Shown here piece by piece: positions 28,113 through 36,655 of a stretch of 64,000 nucleotides of DNA. The notes beneath the pieces were generated by a model. The model was given only the letters and a program-made list of their open reading frames with translations. It was not told the origin of the DNA and did no database searches. Made by a program: the position numbers and the translations under genes. Within the stretch, counting starts at the first letter, position 1. Every line of letters starts with the position of its first letter. Origin of the DNA: Denitratisoma sp. (lineage in GTDB: Bacteria > Pseudomonadota > Gammaproteobacteria > Burkholderiales > Rhodocyclaceae). The stretch is taken from NCBI GenBank assembly GCA_032027165.1, contig JAVSMO010000001.1, positions 929,548 to 993,547 on the forward strand, given 5' to 3'.

Positions 28113-29246
28113 ATGATCCGCAAGTGGTTCAGGCAGTTCTTCCTGTTTACTGTTTCCGTAGTGCTGGCCGGATGCTCCAGCACGATGATCGAATCGAAGA
28201 AAATCGATTACAAGTCGGCCGGCAAGTTGCCGCCGCTGGAAATCCCCCCCGACCTCACTTCGCCCAACCGCGACGAGCGTTATACCGTTCCGGACATTTC
28301 GCCGCGCGGATCCGCCACCTTCTCCGCCTACAGTTCGGAGCGAACCGGCACGAGAGATGCCGCTGCGCAGGAGGTGCTGCCGCAGATTGAGAAAATGCGC
28401 GTCGAGCGCTCCGGCAGCCAGCGCTGGCTGGTAGTGGCGGGCACGCCTGACAAGATCTGGCCGACGCTCAAGGAGTTTTGGCAGGAGTTGGGCTTTATCG
28501 TCAACCTAGAACTGCCGGATGCCGGAATCATGGAAACCGACTGGGCCGAGAATCGGGCCAAGCTGCCGCAGGACATGATCCGCGCTACCCTCGGCAGATT
28601 CCTTGACCAGATCTATTCGACGCCGGAGCGCGACAAATTCCGCACCCGCCTGGAAAAGGGGGCGGAGGAGGGCACCACCGAAATCTATATCAGCCACCGC
28701 GGCATGTATGAGGTCTATGCGAACGAGGGCCAGGACCGTACCGTGTGGCAGCCCCGTCCGGCCGACCCTGAACTTGAGGCCGAGATGCTGAGACGGCTGA
28801 TGGTCCGCCTCGGCACGGAGGAAAGCCGTTCCAAGACCATGATGGCCGGCGAATCGAAGAAGGAGGAGCGCGCCAAATTGTTGCGGGCCACGGGCGGTGC
28901 CGGTTCGCTTCAGCTATTGGAGGCATTCGATAGATCCTGGCGTCGCGTTGGATTGGCGCTGGATCGCGTCGGTTTCACCGTCGAGGACCGGGATCGCGCC
29001 AAAGGCCTTTACTACGTCCGTTACGTCGACACGGAAGCCGGCGATGCCAAGAAAACGGATGGCGGATTCCTCAGCAAGCTCAAGTTCTGGGATAGCGGCA
29101 AGCCGGCGGCCAACCAGCAGTTCCGCATCCTGGTCCAGGGGGACGGCGGCGCGAGCACGGTGCAGATATTGACGCGCGAAGGCGGCGTGGATAACTCCGA
29201 AACCGCGAAAAAGATTCTAGGCCTGCTCTACGACCAGTTGAAGTAA
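28113..29246 (+). CDS. bamC: Outer membrane protein assembly factor BamC
   Basis: Lipoprotein of the Bam complex that inserts beta-barrel proteins. 377 residues with signal peptide and lipobox VLAGC (Cys21), the unstructured segment that contacts BamD (SKKIDYKSAGKLPPLEIPPDLTSP) and two helix-grip domains. Its stop shares one base with the start of the MBL-fold gene (TAATG). bamD is encoded at 58178. Confidence 0.94.
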   Translation: MIRKWFRQFFLFTVSVVLAGCSSTMIESKKIDYKSAGKLPPLEIPPDLTSPNRDERYTVPDISPRGSATFSAYSSERTGTRDAAAQEVLPQIEKMRVERSGSQRWLVVAGTPDKIWPTLKEFWQELGFIVNLELPDAGIMETDWAENRAKLPQDMIRATLGRFLDQIYSTPERDKFRTRLEKGAEEGTTEIYISHRGMYEVYANEGQDRTVWQPRPADPELEAEMLRRLMVRLGTEESRSKTMMAGESKKEERAKLLRATGGAGSLQLLEAFDRSWRRVGLALDRVGFTVEDRDRAKGLYYVRYVDTEAGDAKKTDGGFLSKLKFWDSGKPAANQQFRILVQGDGGASTVQILTREGGVDNSETAKKILGLLYDQLK

Positions 29247-30010
29247 TGCGTTTCGCTTCGCTGGGCAGTGGCAGTCGCGGCAATGCCCTGCTCGTCGAAG
29301 CAGGCACCACCCGCCTTCTGCTTGATTGCGGGTTTGGTCCGCGCGAAATGCTTTCCAAGCTGGCCCGGCTTGGCCTTGATTCGGAAGGCCTGTCGGGCAT
29401 TCTCGTCACCCACGAACACAGCGACCACATCGCCGGTGCCTTCAAGCTGGCAGCCCGTCATCGGCTGACGATGTGGATGACGCACGGCACCTTTGCTGCC
29501 GCGCCGAAAGGTCGGGGCGAACTGCCGAAAGTGGAACTGATCGACAGTCATCAGGCCTTTCAGGTCTGCGATCTGGAAATACACCCCTTTCCCGTGCCAC
29601 ATGATGCGCGCGAGCCCGTCCAATACGTTTTTTCGGATGGCAAGCACCGTCTTGGAGTGGTGACCGACCTGGGCAGTTCAACTCCTCACGTGGAGCGGAT
29701 GCTGACGGACTGCGACGCGTTGGTACTGGAGTGCAACCATGATGAAAATATGTTGCGGCACGGGGGCTATCCGCCTCATTTGATTCGCCGCATTGCGGGA
29801 CGCTTCGGCCATCTCGACAATGCCGCGTCGGCAGCGCTGCTTGCAGCGTTGGATACCCGAAAGTTACGACATATCATTGCGGCCCATTTGAGCCAGCAGA
29901 ACAATACGCCGGCTTTGGCGAGGAAAGCGCTGGCAGAGGCGCTGGGCTGCTCAGAATCGTGGGTGGGCATCGCCGATCAGGACGCCGGATTCGGCTGGCG
30001 CGATCTGTAG
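29246..30010 (+). CDS. MBL-fold metallo-hydrolase (YycJ/WalJ-like)
   Basis: 254 residues. Metal motif THEHSDHIAG plus downstream ligands (PVPHDAREPVQYVF, LGVVTDLGSS, LECNHDENML, AAHLSQQNNTP) place it in the beta-CASP-less YycJ group of putative phosphodiesterases or 5' exonucleases. It is coupled to bamC. The exact substrate is unknown. Confidence 0.9.
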   Translation: MRFASLGSGSRGNALLVEAGTTRLLLDCGFGPREMLSKLARLGLDSEGLSGILVTHEHSDHIAGAFKLAARHRLTMWMTHGTFAAAPKGRGELPKVELIDSHQAFQVCDLEIHPFPVPHDAREPVQYVFSDGKHRLGVVTDLGSSTPHVERMLTDCDALVLECNHDENMLRHGGYPPHLIRRIAGRFGHLDNAASAALLAALDTRKLRHIIAAHLSQQNNTPALARKALAEALGCSESWVGIADQDAGFGWRDL

Positions 30011-30018
30011 GACGAATG

Positions 30019-30049
30019 AAAAAAGCCGGCCCGCAGGCCGGCTTTTTTT
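30019..30049. terminator. Bidirectional intrinsic terminator
   Basis: A-run, GCCGGCC-CGCA-GGCCGGC stem, then seven T residues. It serves the plus-strand MBL gene and the convergent lipoprotein gene. Confidence 0.9.
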
Positions 30050-30063
30050 GAATCAAAGCCTGG

Positions 30064-30315
30064 TTACTTCTTCGGCTCTTCTTCTTTCTTGGCTTCCATG
30101 CCAGCGGGCTGCGCCGGGGCAGCAGCCGGAGCGCCGGCCATGCCGCCCATGCCAGACATGCCTTCCATGCCAGCGGGCTGGGCCGGAGCGGCAGCAGGAG
30201 CAGCAGCCGGAGCAGGAGCAGCAGCGGGGGCGGCAGCCGGCTTGGCTTCTTCTTTCTTGCCGCAGGCAGACAGGGCCACGGCGACGAGTGCAGCAACGAG
30301 GAGAGAGTGTTTCAT
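30064..30315 (-). CDS. Small Ala/Pro/Met-rich lipoprotein
   Basis: 83 residues: signal peptide and lipobox LSAC (Cys18), KKEE, a long Ala-Pro tract, a Met/Gly segment (GMEGMSGMGGMAGAP), then a second Ala-Pro/GMEAKKEEE copy. The low-complexity body contains a duplicated unit (19-base DNA direct repeat at 30093 and 30162). Likely secreted and lipid-anchored; function unknown. The Met-rich segment could bind Cu(I) (speculative). An extended -10 (TGATATAAG, minus strand, 30348-30356) and a TGAAC-GA-GTTCA dyad (30380-30391) lie upstream. Confidence 0.8.
   Translation of the reverse strand: MKHSLLVAALVAVALSACGKKEEAKPAAAPAAAPAPAAAPAAAPAQPAGMEGMSGMGGMAGAPAAAPAQPAGMEAKKEEEPKK
30093..30180. repeat. 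19-base direct repeat inside the lipoprotein gene
   Basis: CTTCCATGCCAGCGGGCTG occurs at 30093-30111 and again at 30162-30180, each followed by degenerate GC(C/A)GG-rich sequence. This suggests internal duplication and possible length variation by slippage. Confidence 0.75.
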
Positions 30316-30347
30316 TTGATTTCCTTAACGATAGAGTGAATGTTTTG

Positions 30348-30391
30348 CTTATATCACAGCCGAAATTTAGGATTTGGCCTGAACGAGTTCA
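30348..30391 (-). promoter_or_regulatory. Probable promoter and dyad upstream of the small lipoprotein gene
   Basis: On the minus strand TGATATAAG (30348-30356) is an extended -10 element. Further upstream TGAAC-GA-GTTCA (30380-30391) is a perfect inverted repeat at operator-like distance. Confidence 0.45.
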
Positions 30392-30464
30392 AGCCGAACG
30401 AAATTTTAGCAAATTCACATAAAAATACTATCTCTGCCCATAGGAGAATGGCCTGCCCAGAATG

Positions 30465-30950
30465 CTACAAACCCAGGGGGGTTGCCGAAGCGCCCGGCAT
30501 CGATTCAACCCAGAGTTCCTCGAAGCGCTGATGCCAGTCATGGATTTCAGCCGGCTGTTCCAGAAGCACCTTGCCGCGGAAATGGTCGGCGTGAAAACGG
30601 ATCACCCCGCTGGCCTCGTCGGCCAGCACGAAGGAATCGGCTATGTTGCGCAGCGGCTCGGGTGTCTGGCGGATCGAGAAGCAATGGCCATAGCGCTTGA
30701 GCAGGCCCAGCATGCGCGGCGAGTACCGGACCAGGTGATCGAGGTCATGCAGGACGATGCGCAGGCTTCGGTCGCGCCCACCTGACAGAAAGGCGGCAAT
30801 CGTGTCCGCCCTGGTACGGGTGTCGAGCTCAAGGGCCTTGGAATCGGGATCGAATATGCAGAGTTCCCTTTTTGCAGATGACAAAACCGTGTCAATTGCC
30901 TGCTGATATGCGACGCGGGTATCGAAAGTGACCTGTTGGCTGTCCGGCAT
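30465..30950 (-). CDS. Conserved hypothetical protein, possible PLD-like fold
   Basis: About 161 residues from the ATG at 30950 (MPDSQQVTFDTRVAYQQAID). Sequence features: a strand-rich pattern with RELCIFDPDSKALEL, LRIVLHDLDHLVRYSPRML and DSFVLADEASGVIRFHADHFRGK, reminiscent of phospholipase-D-like or DUF7931-type proteins, but without a full HKD motif. I cannot assign a function. Upstream in-frame starts exist but run into rlmD control sequence. Divergent from rlmD. Confidence 0.75.
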   Translation of the reverse strand: MPDSQQVTFDTRVAYQQAIDTVLSSAKRELCIFDPDSKALELDTRTRADTIAAFLSGGRDRSLRIVLHDLDHLVRYSPRMLGLLKRYGHCFSIRQTPEPLRNIADSFVLADEASGVIRFHADHFRGKVLLEQPAEIHDWHQRFEELWVESMPGASATPLGL

Positions 30951-31059
30951 GGGGTGCTTGGGCTGAATTGTTCGACGCCATCCTATGGCAAGGACGGGAT
31001 CGTTGCAAATCCCCCAGCCATGCATACAATTGCGCCTCCCGTTCCTTGTCCTGCCGGAA

Positions 31060-32358
31060 ATGCCTGTAACCAACATCGAATCGCTCGACCATGAAGGCAG
31101 AGGGGTGGCCCGCCATGAGGGCAAGACCATCTTTGTCGAAGGCGCCTTGCCCCAGGAGCGGGTAGTCTTTTCAAGCTATCGCAGAAAGCCGAACTACGAG
31201 CTCGCCACGGCCGGACAGATACTCAGGTCAAGTGCCCTGCGGACCGAACCGCGCTGCAGGCACTTCGGCATTTGCGGTGGCTGCAGCATGCAGCATCTTG
31301 AGGCATCGGGGCAGGCTGCGGCCAAACAACGCGTTCTGGAAGATGCCTTCTGGCATATCGCGCGCACACGCCCGGAAGTTGTCTATCCGGCCATTTATGG
31401 CCCGGTCTGGGGCTATCGCTCCCGTGCGCGCCTGTCGGTTCGCCTGGTGCCGAAGAAGGGGGGGGTGCTGGTGGGCTTCCATGAGAAGCGCAGCAGCTAT
31501 ATCGCCGACATGGACAGCTGCGAGGTGCTGCCGCCCCGGATTTCCGCATTGCTGGTCCCGCTGAGACAGCTGGTCGGCGCACTGTCCATAGCCGACCGCT
31601 TGCCGCAGATCGAAGTGGCGGTGGGCGATGCGGTTACGGTGCTGGTCATGCGTATCCTGCAGGCGTTGGCGCCGGCGGATGAGGCCTTGTTGCGCACCTT
31701 TGCCGACGAGCACGGCATTCAGTTCTGGCTGCAGCCGGGCGGGCCGGATTCGGCCTTTCCCTTTCATCCGTTCGCTGCGCCGCTCCTCAGCTATGCCCTG
31801 CCGGATTTTGGTTTGGAACTGCAATTCAGGCCGAATGAGTTCACACAGGTCAATTACGGCATCAACCGCATGCTGCTGAGGCGCGCCATGCATCTCCTGC
31901 AGCCGCGTCCGGGCGAGCGGATAGGCGACCTGTTCTGCGGCTTGGGCAATTTCACCCTGCCGATTGCGCGTAGTGGAGCCTTCGCCTTCGGCGTGGAAGG
32001 CAGTCAGGCTCTGGTGAGCCGGGCGAGAGAGAACGCCGCGCTGAACGATTTGTCCGGTTCCACTGAATTTGCCGTCGGAAACCTCTTCGAGGCGACGCCG
32101 GCAATGCTCTCCGAATGGGGGACGCTGGACAAATGGCTGGTCGACCCGCCGCGCGAGGGCGCCATTGAGCTGGTCAAGGCAATCGGGGGGGGAGGCCCCT
32201 GCCGCATCGTTTACGTATCCTGCAATCCCGCCACCCTGGCGCGGGATGCGGCCGTGCTGGTGCATGAGAAGGGCTACCGGCTATGCGGTGCCGGCATCGC
32301 CAACATGTTTCCACATACGTCCCACGTCGAGTCCATCGCCTTGTTCGAGAGGCAATGA
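31060..32358 (+). CDS. rlmD: 23S rRNA (uracil-1939-C5)-methyltransferase RlmD
   Basis: 432 residues from the ATG at 31060 ([22 protein letters not shown]). N-terminal TRAM domain, 4Fe-4S ligands Cys-x5-Cys-x2-Cys ([10 protein letters not shown]) plus a later Cys (MDSCEVLP), and the SAM domain ([15 protein letters not shown]). The catalytic and base residues lie in VDPPREGA and [13 protein letters not shown]. Full length. Ends in a terminator. Confidence 0.95.
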   Translation: MPVTNIESLDHEGRGVARHEGKTIFVEGALPQERVVFSSYRRKPNYELATAGQILRSSALRTEPRCRHFGICGGCSMQHLEASGQAAAKQRVLEDAFWHIARTRPEVVYPAIYGPVWGYRSRARLSVRLVPKKGGVLVGFHEKRSSYIADMDSCEVLPPRISALLVPLRQLVGALSIADRLPQIEVAVGDAVTVLVMRILQALAPADEALLRTFADEHGIQFWLQPGGPDSAFPFHPFAAPLLSYALPDFGLELQFRPNEFTQVNYGINRMLLRRAMHLLQPRPGERIGDLFCGLGNFTLPIARSGAFAFGVEGSQALVSRARENAALNDLSGSTEFAVGNLFEATPAMLSEWGTLDKWLVDPPREGAIELVKAIGGGGPCRIVYVSCNPATLARDAAVLVHEKGYRLCGAGIANMFPHTSHVESIALFERQ

Positions 32359-32382
32359 AAAAGGCGGCCGTGGCCGCCTTTT
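32358..32382. terminator. Bidirectional terminator between rlmD and the Bax1-I gene
   Basis: AAAAAGGCGGC-CGTG-GCCGCCTTTT: A-run, 6- to 7-base-pair GC stem, T-run, starting at the rlmD stop codon. Confidence 0.85.
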
Positions 32383-32400
32383 CCGCCTTGAGGCAATGCC

Positions 32401-33093
32401 TCAGTCGCGTTCGCCGGCGAAGGCCAGCAGCAGGTTGAGCAGGTGCACGAACAGGTTGTAAATGTCCAGGTAGATCGACAGGGTGGCGACGATGTAGTTG
32501 TCCTCGCCTCCCGTGACGATGCGGCTGACGTCATAGAGGATGTAGGCCGAGAAGATCAGCACGGCCACGGCCGAGACGGTCAGCGACAGCGCCGGCATCT
32601 GCAGGAAAATGTTCGCCAGCATCGCCACCAGCAGCAGGATCACGCCGATGAAAAGGAACTTGCCCATGAAGCTGAAATCCTTCTTCGTCACGGTGGCGAT
32701 GCCTGCCAGGGTGAGGAAAATGATGCTGGTGCCGGCCGCCGCGGTGGCGATCAGGGCACCGCCATTGCGGAAGCCCAGGCTGACCTGCAGGATCGGGCCG
32801 AGCATGACGCCCATCAGAAAGGTGAAACCCAGCAACAGCAGGATACCCAGGCCGCTGTTCTTGGTCTTTTCGATGCCCCACATGAAGCCCCAGGCAACCG
32901 CCAGGAACAACAGGAAGGAGATGACCGGGCTGCCGGCCATGAAGGCGAAGTTGAGCTGAACGCCGAACAACGCACCGATGGCTGTCGGCACCAGGGAAAG
33001 TGCAAGCAGCAGGTAGGTATTGCGCAGGACGCGATTCTGCTGGAGCGCGATCCCTTGGGTCGCTTGTCCAACAGTCTGTATGTTGGGTTGCAT
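32401..33093 (-). CDS. Bax inhibitor-1 / YccA-YbhL family membrane protein
   Basis: 230 residues, seven predicted membrane helices. Start ATG at 33093 has GGAGGGATTCG before it; a longer frame to 33126 lacks this. It has the family's C-terminal segment with acidic residues (YLDIYNLFVHLLNLLLAF). E. coli homologues YccA and YbhL are inner-membrane proteins; YccA modulates the FtsH protease. Role here inferred only from family. Confidence 0.93.
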   Translation of the reverse strand: MQPNIQTVGQATQGIALQQNRVLRNTYLLLALSLVPTAIGALFGVQLNFAFMAGSPVISFLLFLAVAWGFMWGIEKTKNSGLGILLLLGFTFLMGVMLGPILQVSLGFRNGGALIATAAAGTSIIFLTLAGIATVTKKDFSFMGKFLFIGVILLLVAMLANIFLQMPALSLTVSAVAVLIFSAYILYDVSRIVTGGEDNYIVATLSIYLDIYNLFVHLLNLLLAFAGERD

Positions 33094-33189
33094 CGAATCC
33101 CTCCAATGAGCGGAACTTGTGAACATAAGACTAGCGAAGACGGGTTAAAGTTTCAATCGTCTCCGGCAAGGACGTTGGGGGTGCCGTGA

Positions 33190-33195
33190 TAAAAT
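33190..33195 (+). promoter_or_regulatory. Possible -10 of tRNA-Ser(UGA)
   Basis: TAAAAT, with TG one base further upstream than ideal (TGATAAAAT), 13 bases before the tRNA. No convincing -35. Confidence 0.4.
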
Positions 33196-33208
33196 TTCAA
33201 CCCTCATG

Positions 33209-33298
33209 GGAAGGTTGGCAGAGCGGTTTAATGCACCGGTCTTGAAAACCGGCGTGCTCGCAAGGGCACCGTGAGTTCGAATCTCACACCTTCCGCCA
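33209..33298 (+). tRNA. tRNA-Ser (anticodon UGA)
   Basis: 90-base class II tRNA with long variable arm (CGTGCTCGCAAGGGCACCG region). Acceptor GGAAGGT/ACCTTCC, then G and encoded CCA. Anticodon loop CTTGAAA gives UGA. The last base of CCA directly abuts the queD stop codon on the other strand. Confidence 0.96.
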
Positions 33299-33757
33299 TC
33301 AGTCCTGCCCGGCTTCCCCCCGCAGGGCATCCGCCCAGCAGTTGGGAGTCTCGTAGAGCCGCACTTGTTCCAGGCGCAAGTGATTGCCGTAAGTGTCGAG
33401 GTATACCCGGTCGAGAAGGCGGAATGCCTCGGCGGCCAGATTCTCGGCCGTGGGCACCACCTCCAGCACCACGGTCTTGTGCCCCGGCAGGCTTTCGAGG
33501 AAACTCATCAGGGCAGAGTCACCACGCCAGACGAGAAAAGCGTGGTCCCAGGCATCGACCAGGTTTTGTCTGGCCAGGGTCTTGATGTCGGAAAAATCCA
33601 TCACCATGCCATTCAAGGGCGATCCCGCCTGGCGGATAATGTCGCCCAGCAGCGTAATTTCGATGGCGTAGCGATGGCCGTGCAGGTGGCGGCACTGGCT
33701 CTGATGGTCGGGTATGCGGTGGCCGGAATCGAATTCGAGGCGGCGGGTGATGCGCAT
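33299..33757 (-). CDS. queD: 6-carboxytetrahydropterin synthase (QueD)
   Basis: Second step of queuosine/7-deazaguanine synthesis: dihydroneopterin triphosphate to 6-carboxytetrahydropterin. 152 residues; zinc His ligands His13, His26 and His28 (SGHRIPDHQSQCRHLHGH) with catalytic Cys22. Divergent from the radical SAM gene (50-base gap). Stop abuts tRNA-Ser with no spacer. Confidence 0.94.
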   Translation of the reverse strand: MRITRRLEFDSGHRIPDHQSQCRHLHGHRYAIEITLLGDIIRQAGSPLNGMVMDFSDIKTLARQNLVDAWDHAFLVWRGDSALMSFLESLPGHKTVVLEVVPTAENLAAEAFRLLDRVYLDTYGNHLRLEQVRLYETPNCWADALRGEAGQD

Positions 33758-33807
33758 GATGCCTCAGGGAAATAGTCGGGAGCAGGTGCGAATTATAACA
33801 CCCGTCC

Positions 33808-34677
33808 ATGGGACAACCGGAGATGAGCGGAGAGTCAAGGCAACTCGAAGTGGCAGATCACAGCAGGGATAGCGCCGGGCTGACCTATGTCTATCCTGTT
33901 GTTTCGCGCCGTGCGGGCGGCGTGTCGGTCGGCATCAACCTGAACCCCAACAACGCCTGCAATTGGCGTTGCATCTACTGCCAGGTGCCCGATCTCAGGC
34001 GCGGCTCGGCGCCGCCGATCGAACTGGCGCAACTGGAGCGTGAACTGCGCGGCTTCATCGACGTCTTGCTGCATGGTGATTTCATGGGCTTGCGTGTTCC
34101 CGAGGGGATGCGGCAAATCGTCGATATCGCCTTCTCAGGCAATGGTGAACCGACCTCGGCGAAGGAGTTTCCCCTCGCGATCGAATTGGCCGGCAGGGTG
34201 CGACGGGAGGCGGGGCTCGAGGGTACCGTGGCACTTCGTCTCATCACTAACGGCAGCCTGGTGGGCCGCAGCCGGGTACAGGACGGCTTGCGCCGACTGG
34301 GGGAATTGGGCGGGGAGGCTTGGTTCAAGGTCGATGCGGGAACCGCTGAAGGCTATAGCCGCATCAATAATGTGGAATTATCGCCGGCATCGGTAGCGCG
34401 CAACCTTCACCTTTGCGCGATGCTGTGTGCGACCTGGGTGCAAACCTGCGCATTCGCCATCGACGGCGAGGGGCCGACGGAGGAAGAAGTGTCGGCATAT
34501 CTCGATGTGCTCAAGCTGGCCGGCATCGAGAAGCTGGCTGGGGTGCACCTCTACGGGCTGGCGCGTCCATCGACACAACCGGAAGCGAGCCGGCTATCGC
34601 GTCTGCCGGAAGAAAAACTGGAGGCGATTGCCGGCCGCTTGCGTGCGATGGGGCTGAGCGTTCGCACCAGCCCCTGA
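33808..34677 (+). CDS. Radical SAM protein of unknown function
   Basis: 289 residues. The 4Fe-4S motif Cys51-x3-Cys55-x2-Cys58 (NACNWRCIYC), then FSGNGEPTSAKEFPLAI (GGE-like SAM segment) and a TIM-barrel-like body. The pattern resembles the COG0731 wyosine-synthesis-like group rather than QueE, which is shorter. Its position next to queD hints at RNA or pterin modification, but this is inference. Start ATG 33808 or a second ATG 33823. Confidence 0.85.
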   Translation: MGQPEMSGESRQLEVADHSRDSAGLTYVYPVVSRRAGGVSVGINLNPNNACNWRCIYCQVPDLRRGSAPPIELAQLERELRGFIDVLLHGDFMGLRVPEGMRQIVDIAFSGNGEPTSAKEFPLAIELAGRVRREAGLEGTVALRLITNGSLVGRSRVQDGLRRLGELGGEAWFKVDAGTAEGYSRINNVELSPASVARNLHLCAMLCATWVQTCAFAIDGEGPTEEEVSAYLDVLKLAGIEKLAGVHLYGLARPSTQPEASRLSRLPEEKLEAIAGRLRAMGLSVRTSP

Positions 34678-34685
34678 GGGATTAC

Positions 34686-34979
34686 TCAACTGCCCTTTCT
34701 GGGCTTGGCCTTGGCGGCCTTTTTGAGGGATCTGAACAGTTCCGGATCACTGGTTTTCAGGTATTCCACCACTTCCCAATCGTCGCGCTTGATCTTGCTG
34801 ATGTCGATCTGTTCGACATGCACCAGCCTGAGCAGTTGCTGCACCGGGCGGGGCATGTTACGACCGCTTTCGTAACGGGAACCGCCGCTTTGGGTGACGC
34901 CGACCTTGGACCAGAACTGTTGCTGGTTGAGCCCCAGCTTGCGCCGGATTTCGCGTGCGTCGATAGTTTCGGTTTTCAT
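34686..34979 (-). CDS. XRE-family helix-turn-helix regulator
   Basis: 97 residues. An HTH of the Cro/CI type (IRRKLGLNQQQFWSKVGVTQSGGSRYESGR) is followed by a short helical part and a basic tail (KKAAKAKPRKGS). Start ATG 34979 with AAGGA upstream. The Shine-Dalgarno overlaps a TTAAG-AA-CTTAA dyad (34993-35004), so autorepression is plausible. Target genes unknown. Confidence 0.88.
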   Translation of the reverse strand: MKTETIDAREIRRKLGLNQQQFWSKVGVTQSGGSRYESGRNMPRPVQQLLRLVHVEQIDISKIKRDDWEVVEYLKTSDPELFRSLKKAAKAKPRKGS

Positions 34980-34992
34980 ATTAATGCCGTCC

Positions 34993-35026
34993 TTAAGAAC
35001 TTAATTTCAAGAAATATTAAATATTT
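34993..35026. promoter_or_regulatory. Two palindromes upstream of the XRE gene (candidate operators)
   Basis: TTAAG-AA-CTTAA (34993-35004) and AAATATT-A-AATATTT (35012-35026) are perfect inverted repeats in AT-rich DNA 14 to 47 bases upstream of the XRE start, a typical layout for an autoregulated repressor. Confidence 0.5.
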
Positions 35027-35180
35027 GCCGAGCCAAGCATGCTATTACCTTAGTTATAGCGATCCAAGTATAGGCAATATTCTATCTACATACAAGCTTG
35101 GCATATCCGCCATTTCAGAATGGGTTTTTCAATCTCGTCCTGATAATCGGACGGTGCTACGCCTGGGCGCCAAAATCGGG

Positions 35181-35186
35181 TAAAAT
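35181..35186 (+). promoter_or_regulatory. Possible -10 of lysC
   Basis: TAAAAT 38 bases before the lysC start. No convincing -35 seen. The leader has AGAAG near the start codon. Confidence 0.35.
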
Positions 35187-35223
35187 CCGCCGTTTTTCAA
35201 CGCACTAGAAGAAACAGCAGCTC

Positions 35224-36462
35224 ATGGCACTCATAGTTCAGAAGTACGGTGGCACCTCGGTCGGCTCACCCGAACGGATCAAGAATGTCGCCCGACGCGT
35301 CGCCAGCTGGCAGGCGAGGGGGCATCAGGTTGTGGTGGTGGTTTCAGCCATGAGCGGCGAGACCAATCGTTTGATCACCCTGGCGAAGGAGGTCCAGTCG
35401 AATCCGGATTCCCGCGAACTGGACGTCATTGCCTCTACCGGCGAGCAGGTGACGATCGGCCTGCTGTCGATGGCGCTGATGAATATCGGCGTCAAGGCGC
35501 GGAGTTATACCGGCGGCCAGGTGCGGATCCTCACCGACAGCGCCTTCACCAAGGCGCGCATCGTCAGCATCGACGAAGGCAACATCAAGCGCGACCTGGA
35601 CAATGGTTTCGTGGTGGTCGTGGCGGGTTTTCAGGGCGTGGATGAAAACGGCAGCATCACCACGCTGGGACGCGGTGGATCGGACACCTCGGCAGTGGCC
35701 ATCGCCGCTGCGCTGAAGGCGGACGAGTGCCAGATCTACACCGATGTGGATGGCGTTTACACGACTGATCCGCGCATCGTGCCCGAGGCGCGCCGTCTGG
35801 AGACCGTCACCTTCGAGGAGATGCTGGAGATGGCCAGCCTGGGCTCCAAGGTGCTGCAGATTCGCTCGGTCGAATTCGCCGGCAAGTACAAGGTCAAGCT
35901 GCGCGTGCTCTCCAGCCTGGAAGAACTGGGTCAGGAAGGCCCGGGCACGCTCATCACTTTCGAGGAAGACAACATGATGGAACAACCGACCATTTCCGGC
36001 ATTGCCTTCAACCGGGACGAAGCCAAGCTTACCGTTCTCGGCGTCCCGGACCGCCCCGGCATCGCCTACCAGATTCTCGGCCCGGTGGCCGAATCCAACA
36101 TCGACGTCGACATGATCATCCAGAACGTCGGCCACGACGGCTCGACCGACTTCTCGTTCACGGTGCCGCGCGGCGAGTTTGCCAAGGCGACGGCCATTCT
36201 CGAACAGGTCAAGGGCCATATCGGTGCGCGGCAGATCACCGGCGACAACAAGATCGCCAAGGTGTCCGTCGTCGGCGTCGGCATGCGCTCCCATGTCGGC
36301 ATCGCCAGCAAGATGTTCCGCACTCTGGCCGAGGAGGGCATCAACATCCAGATGATTTCCACGTCGGAGATCAAGATCTCGGTGGTGATCGACGAGAAGT
36401 ACCTGGAACTGGCCGTGCGCGTGCTGCACAAGGCGTTCGACCTCGATCAGGTGCCGGCCTAA
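35224..36462 (+). CDS. lysC: Aspartate kinase
   Basis: Phosphorylates aspartate, first step to lysine, threonine, methionine and diaminopimelate. 412 residues: kinase domain ([56 protein letters not shown]) and two ACT domains ([38 protein letters not shown]) for feedback control. An internal ATG pair before the ACT half (near 35972) could give a separate regulatory subunit, as in some relatives; not demonstrated here. The tRNA-Ser promoter starts 5 bases after the stop. Confidence 0.97.
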   Translation: MALIVQKYGGTSVGSPERIKNVARRVASWQARGHQVVVVVSAMSGETNRLITLAKEVQSNPDSRELDVIASTGEQVTIGLLSMALMNIGVKARSYTGGQVRILTDSAFTKARIVSIDEGNIKRDLDNGFVVVVAGFQGVDENGSITTLGRGGSDTSAVAIAAALKADECQIYTDVDGVYTTDPRIVPEARRLETVTFEEMLEMASLGSKVLQIRSVEFAGKYKVKLRVLSSLEELGQEGPGTLITFEEDNMMEQPTISGIAFNRDEAKLTVLGVPDRPGIAYQILGPVAESNIDVDMIIQNVGHDGSTDFSFTVPRGEFAKATAILEQVKGHIGARQITGDNKIAKVSVVGVGMRSHVGIASKMFRTLAEEGINIQMISTSEIKISVVIDEKYLELAVRVLHKAFDLDQVPA

Positions 36463-36466
36463 CGGT

Positions 36467-36495
36467 TTGACCGGGCAGGGCGAAAGCGGTAATAT
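36467..36495 (+). promoter_or_regulatory. Promoter of tRNA-Ser(GCU)
   Basis: TTGACC (36467-36472), a 17-base spacer and TAATAT (36490-36495), immediately after lysC. Start point about 36502, leaving a leader of about 37 bases before the tRNA. Confidence 0.65.
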
Positions 36496-36538
36496 CGCCA
36501 GCCTTTTTGGTGCCGGTGCAGTCGTTGCGCGGGTTCCT

Positions 36539-36632
36539 GGAGAGATGGCCGAGTGGTCGAAGGCGCTCCCCTGCTAAGGGAGTATGCGGGCTTAAACCTG
36601 CATCGAGGGTTCGAATCCCTCTCTCTCCGCCA
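36539..36632 (+). tRNA. tRNA-Ser (anticodon GCU)
   Basis: 94-base class II tRNA. Acceptor GGAGAGA/TCTCTCC, G and CCA encoded. Anticodon stem CTCCC/GGGAG around CTGCTAA (GCU). Long variable arm TATGCGGGCTTAAACCTGCATC. Confidence 0.96.
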
Positions 36633-36637
36633 CAGTT

Positions 36638-36646
36638 TGATATAAT
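36638..36646 (+). promoter_or_regulatory. Extended -10 promoter of tRNA-Arg
   Basis: TGATATAAT in the 23-base gap between the two tRNAs, identical to the tRNA-Pro element at 17883. The start point would fall only about three bases before the mature tRNA. Confidence 0.65.
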
Positions 36647-36655
36647 TCGCTTTAC

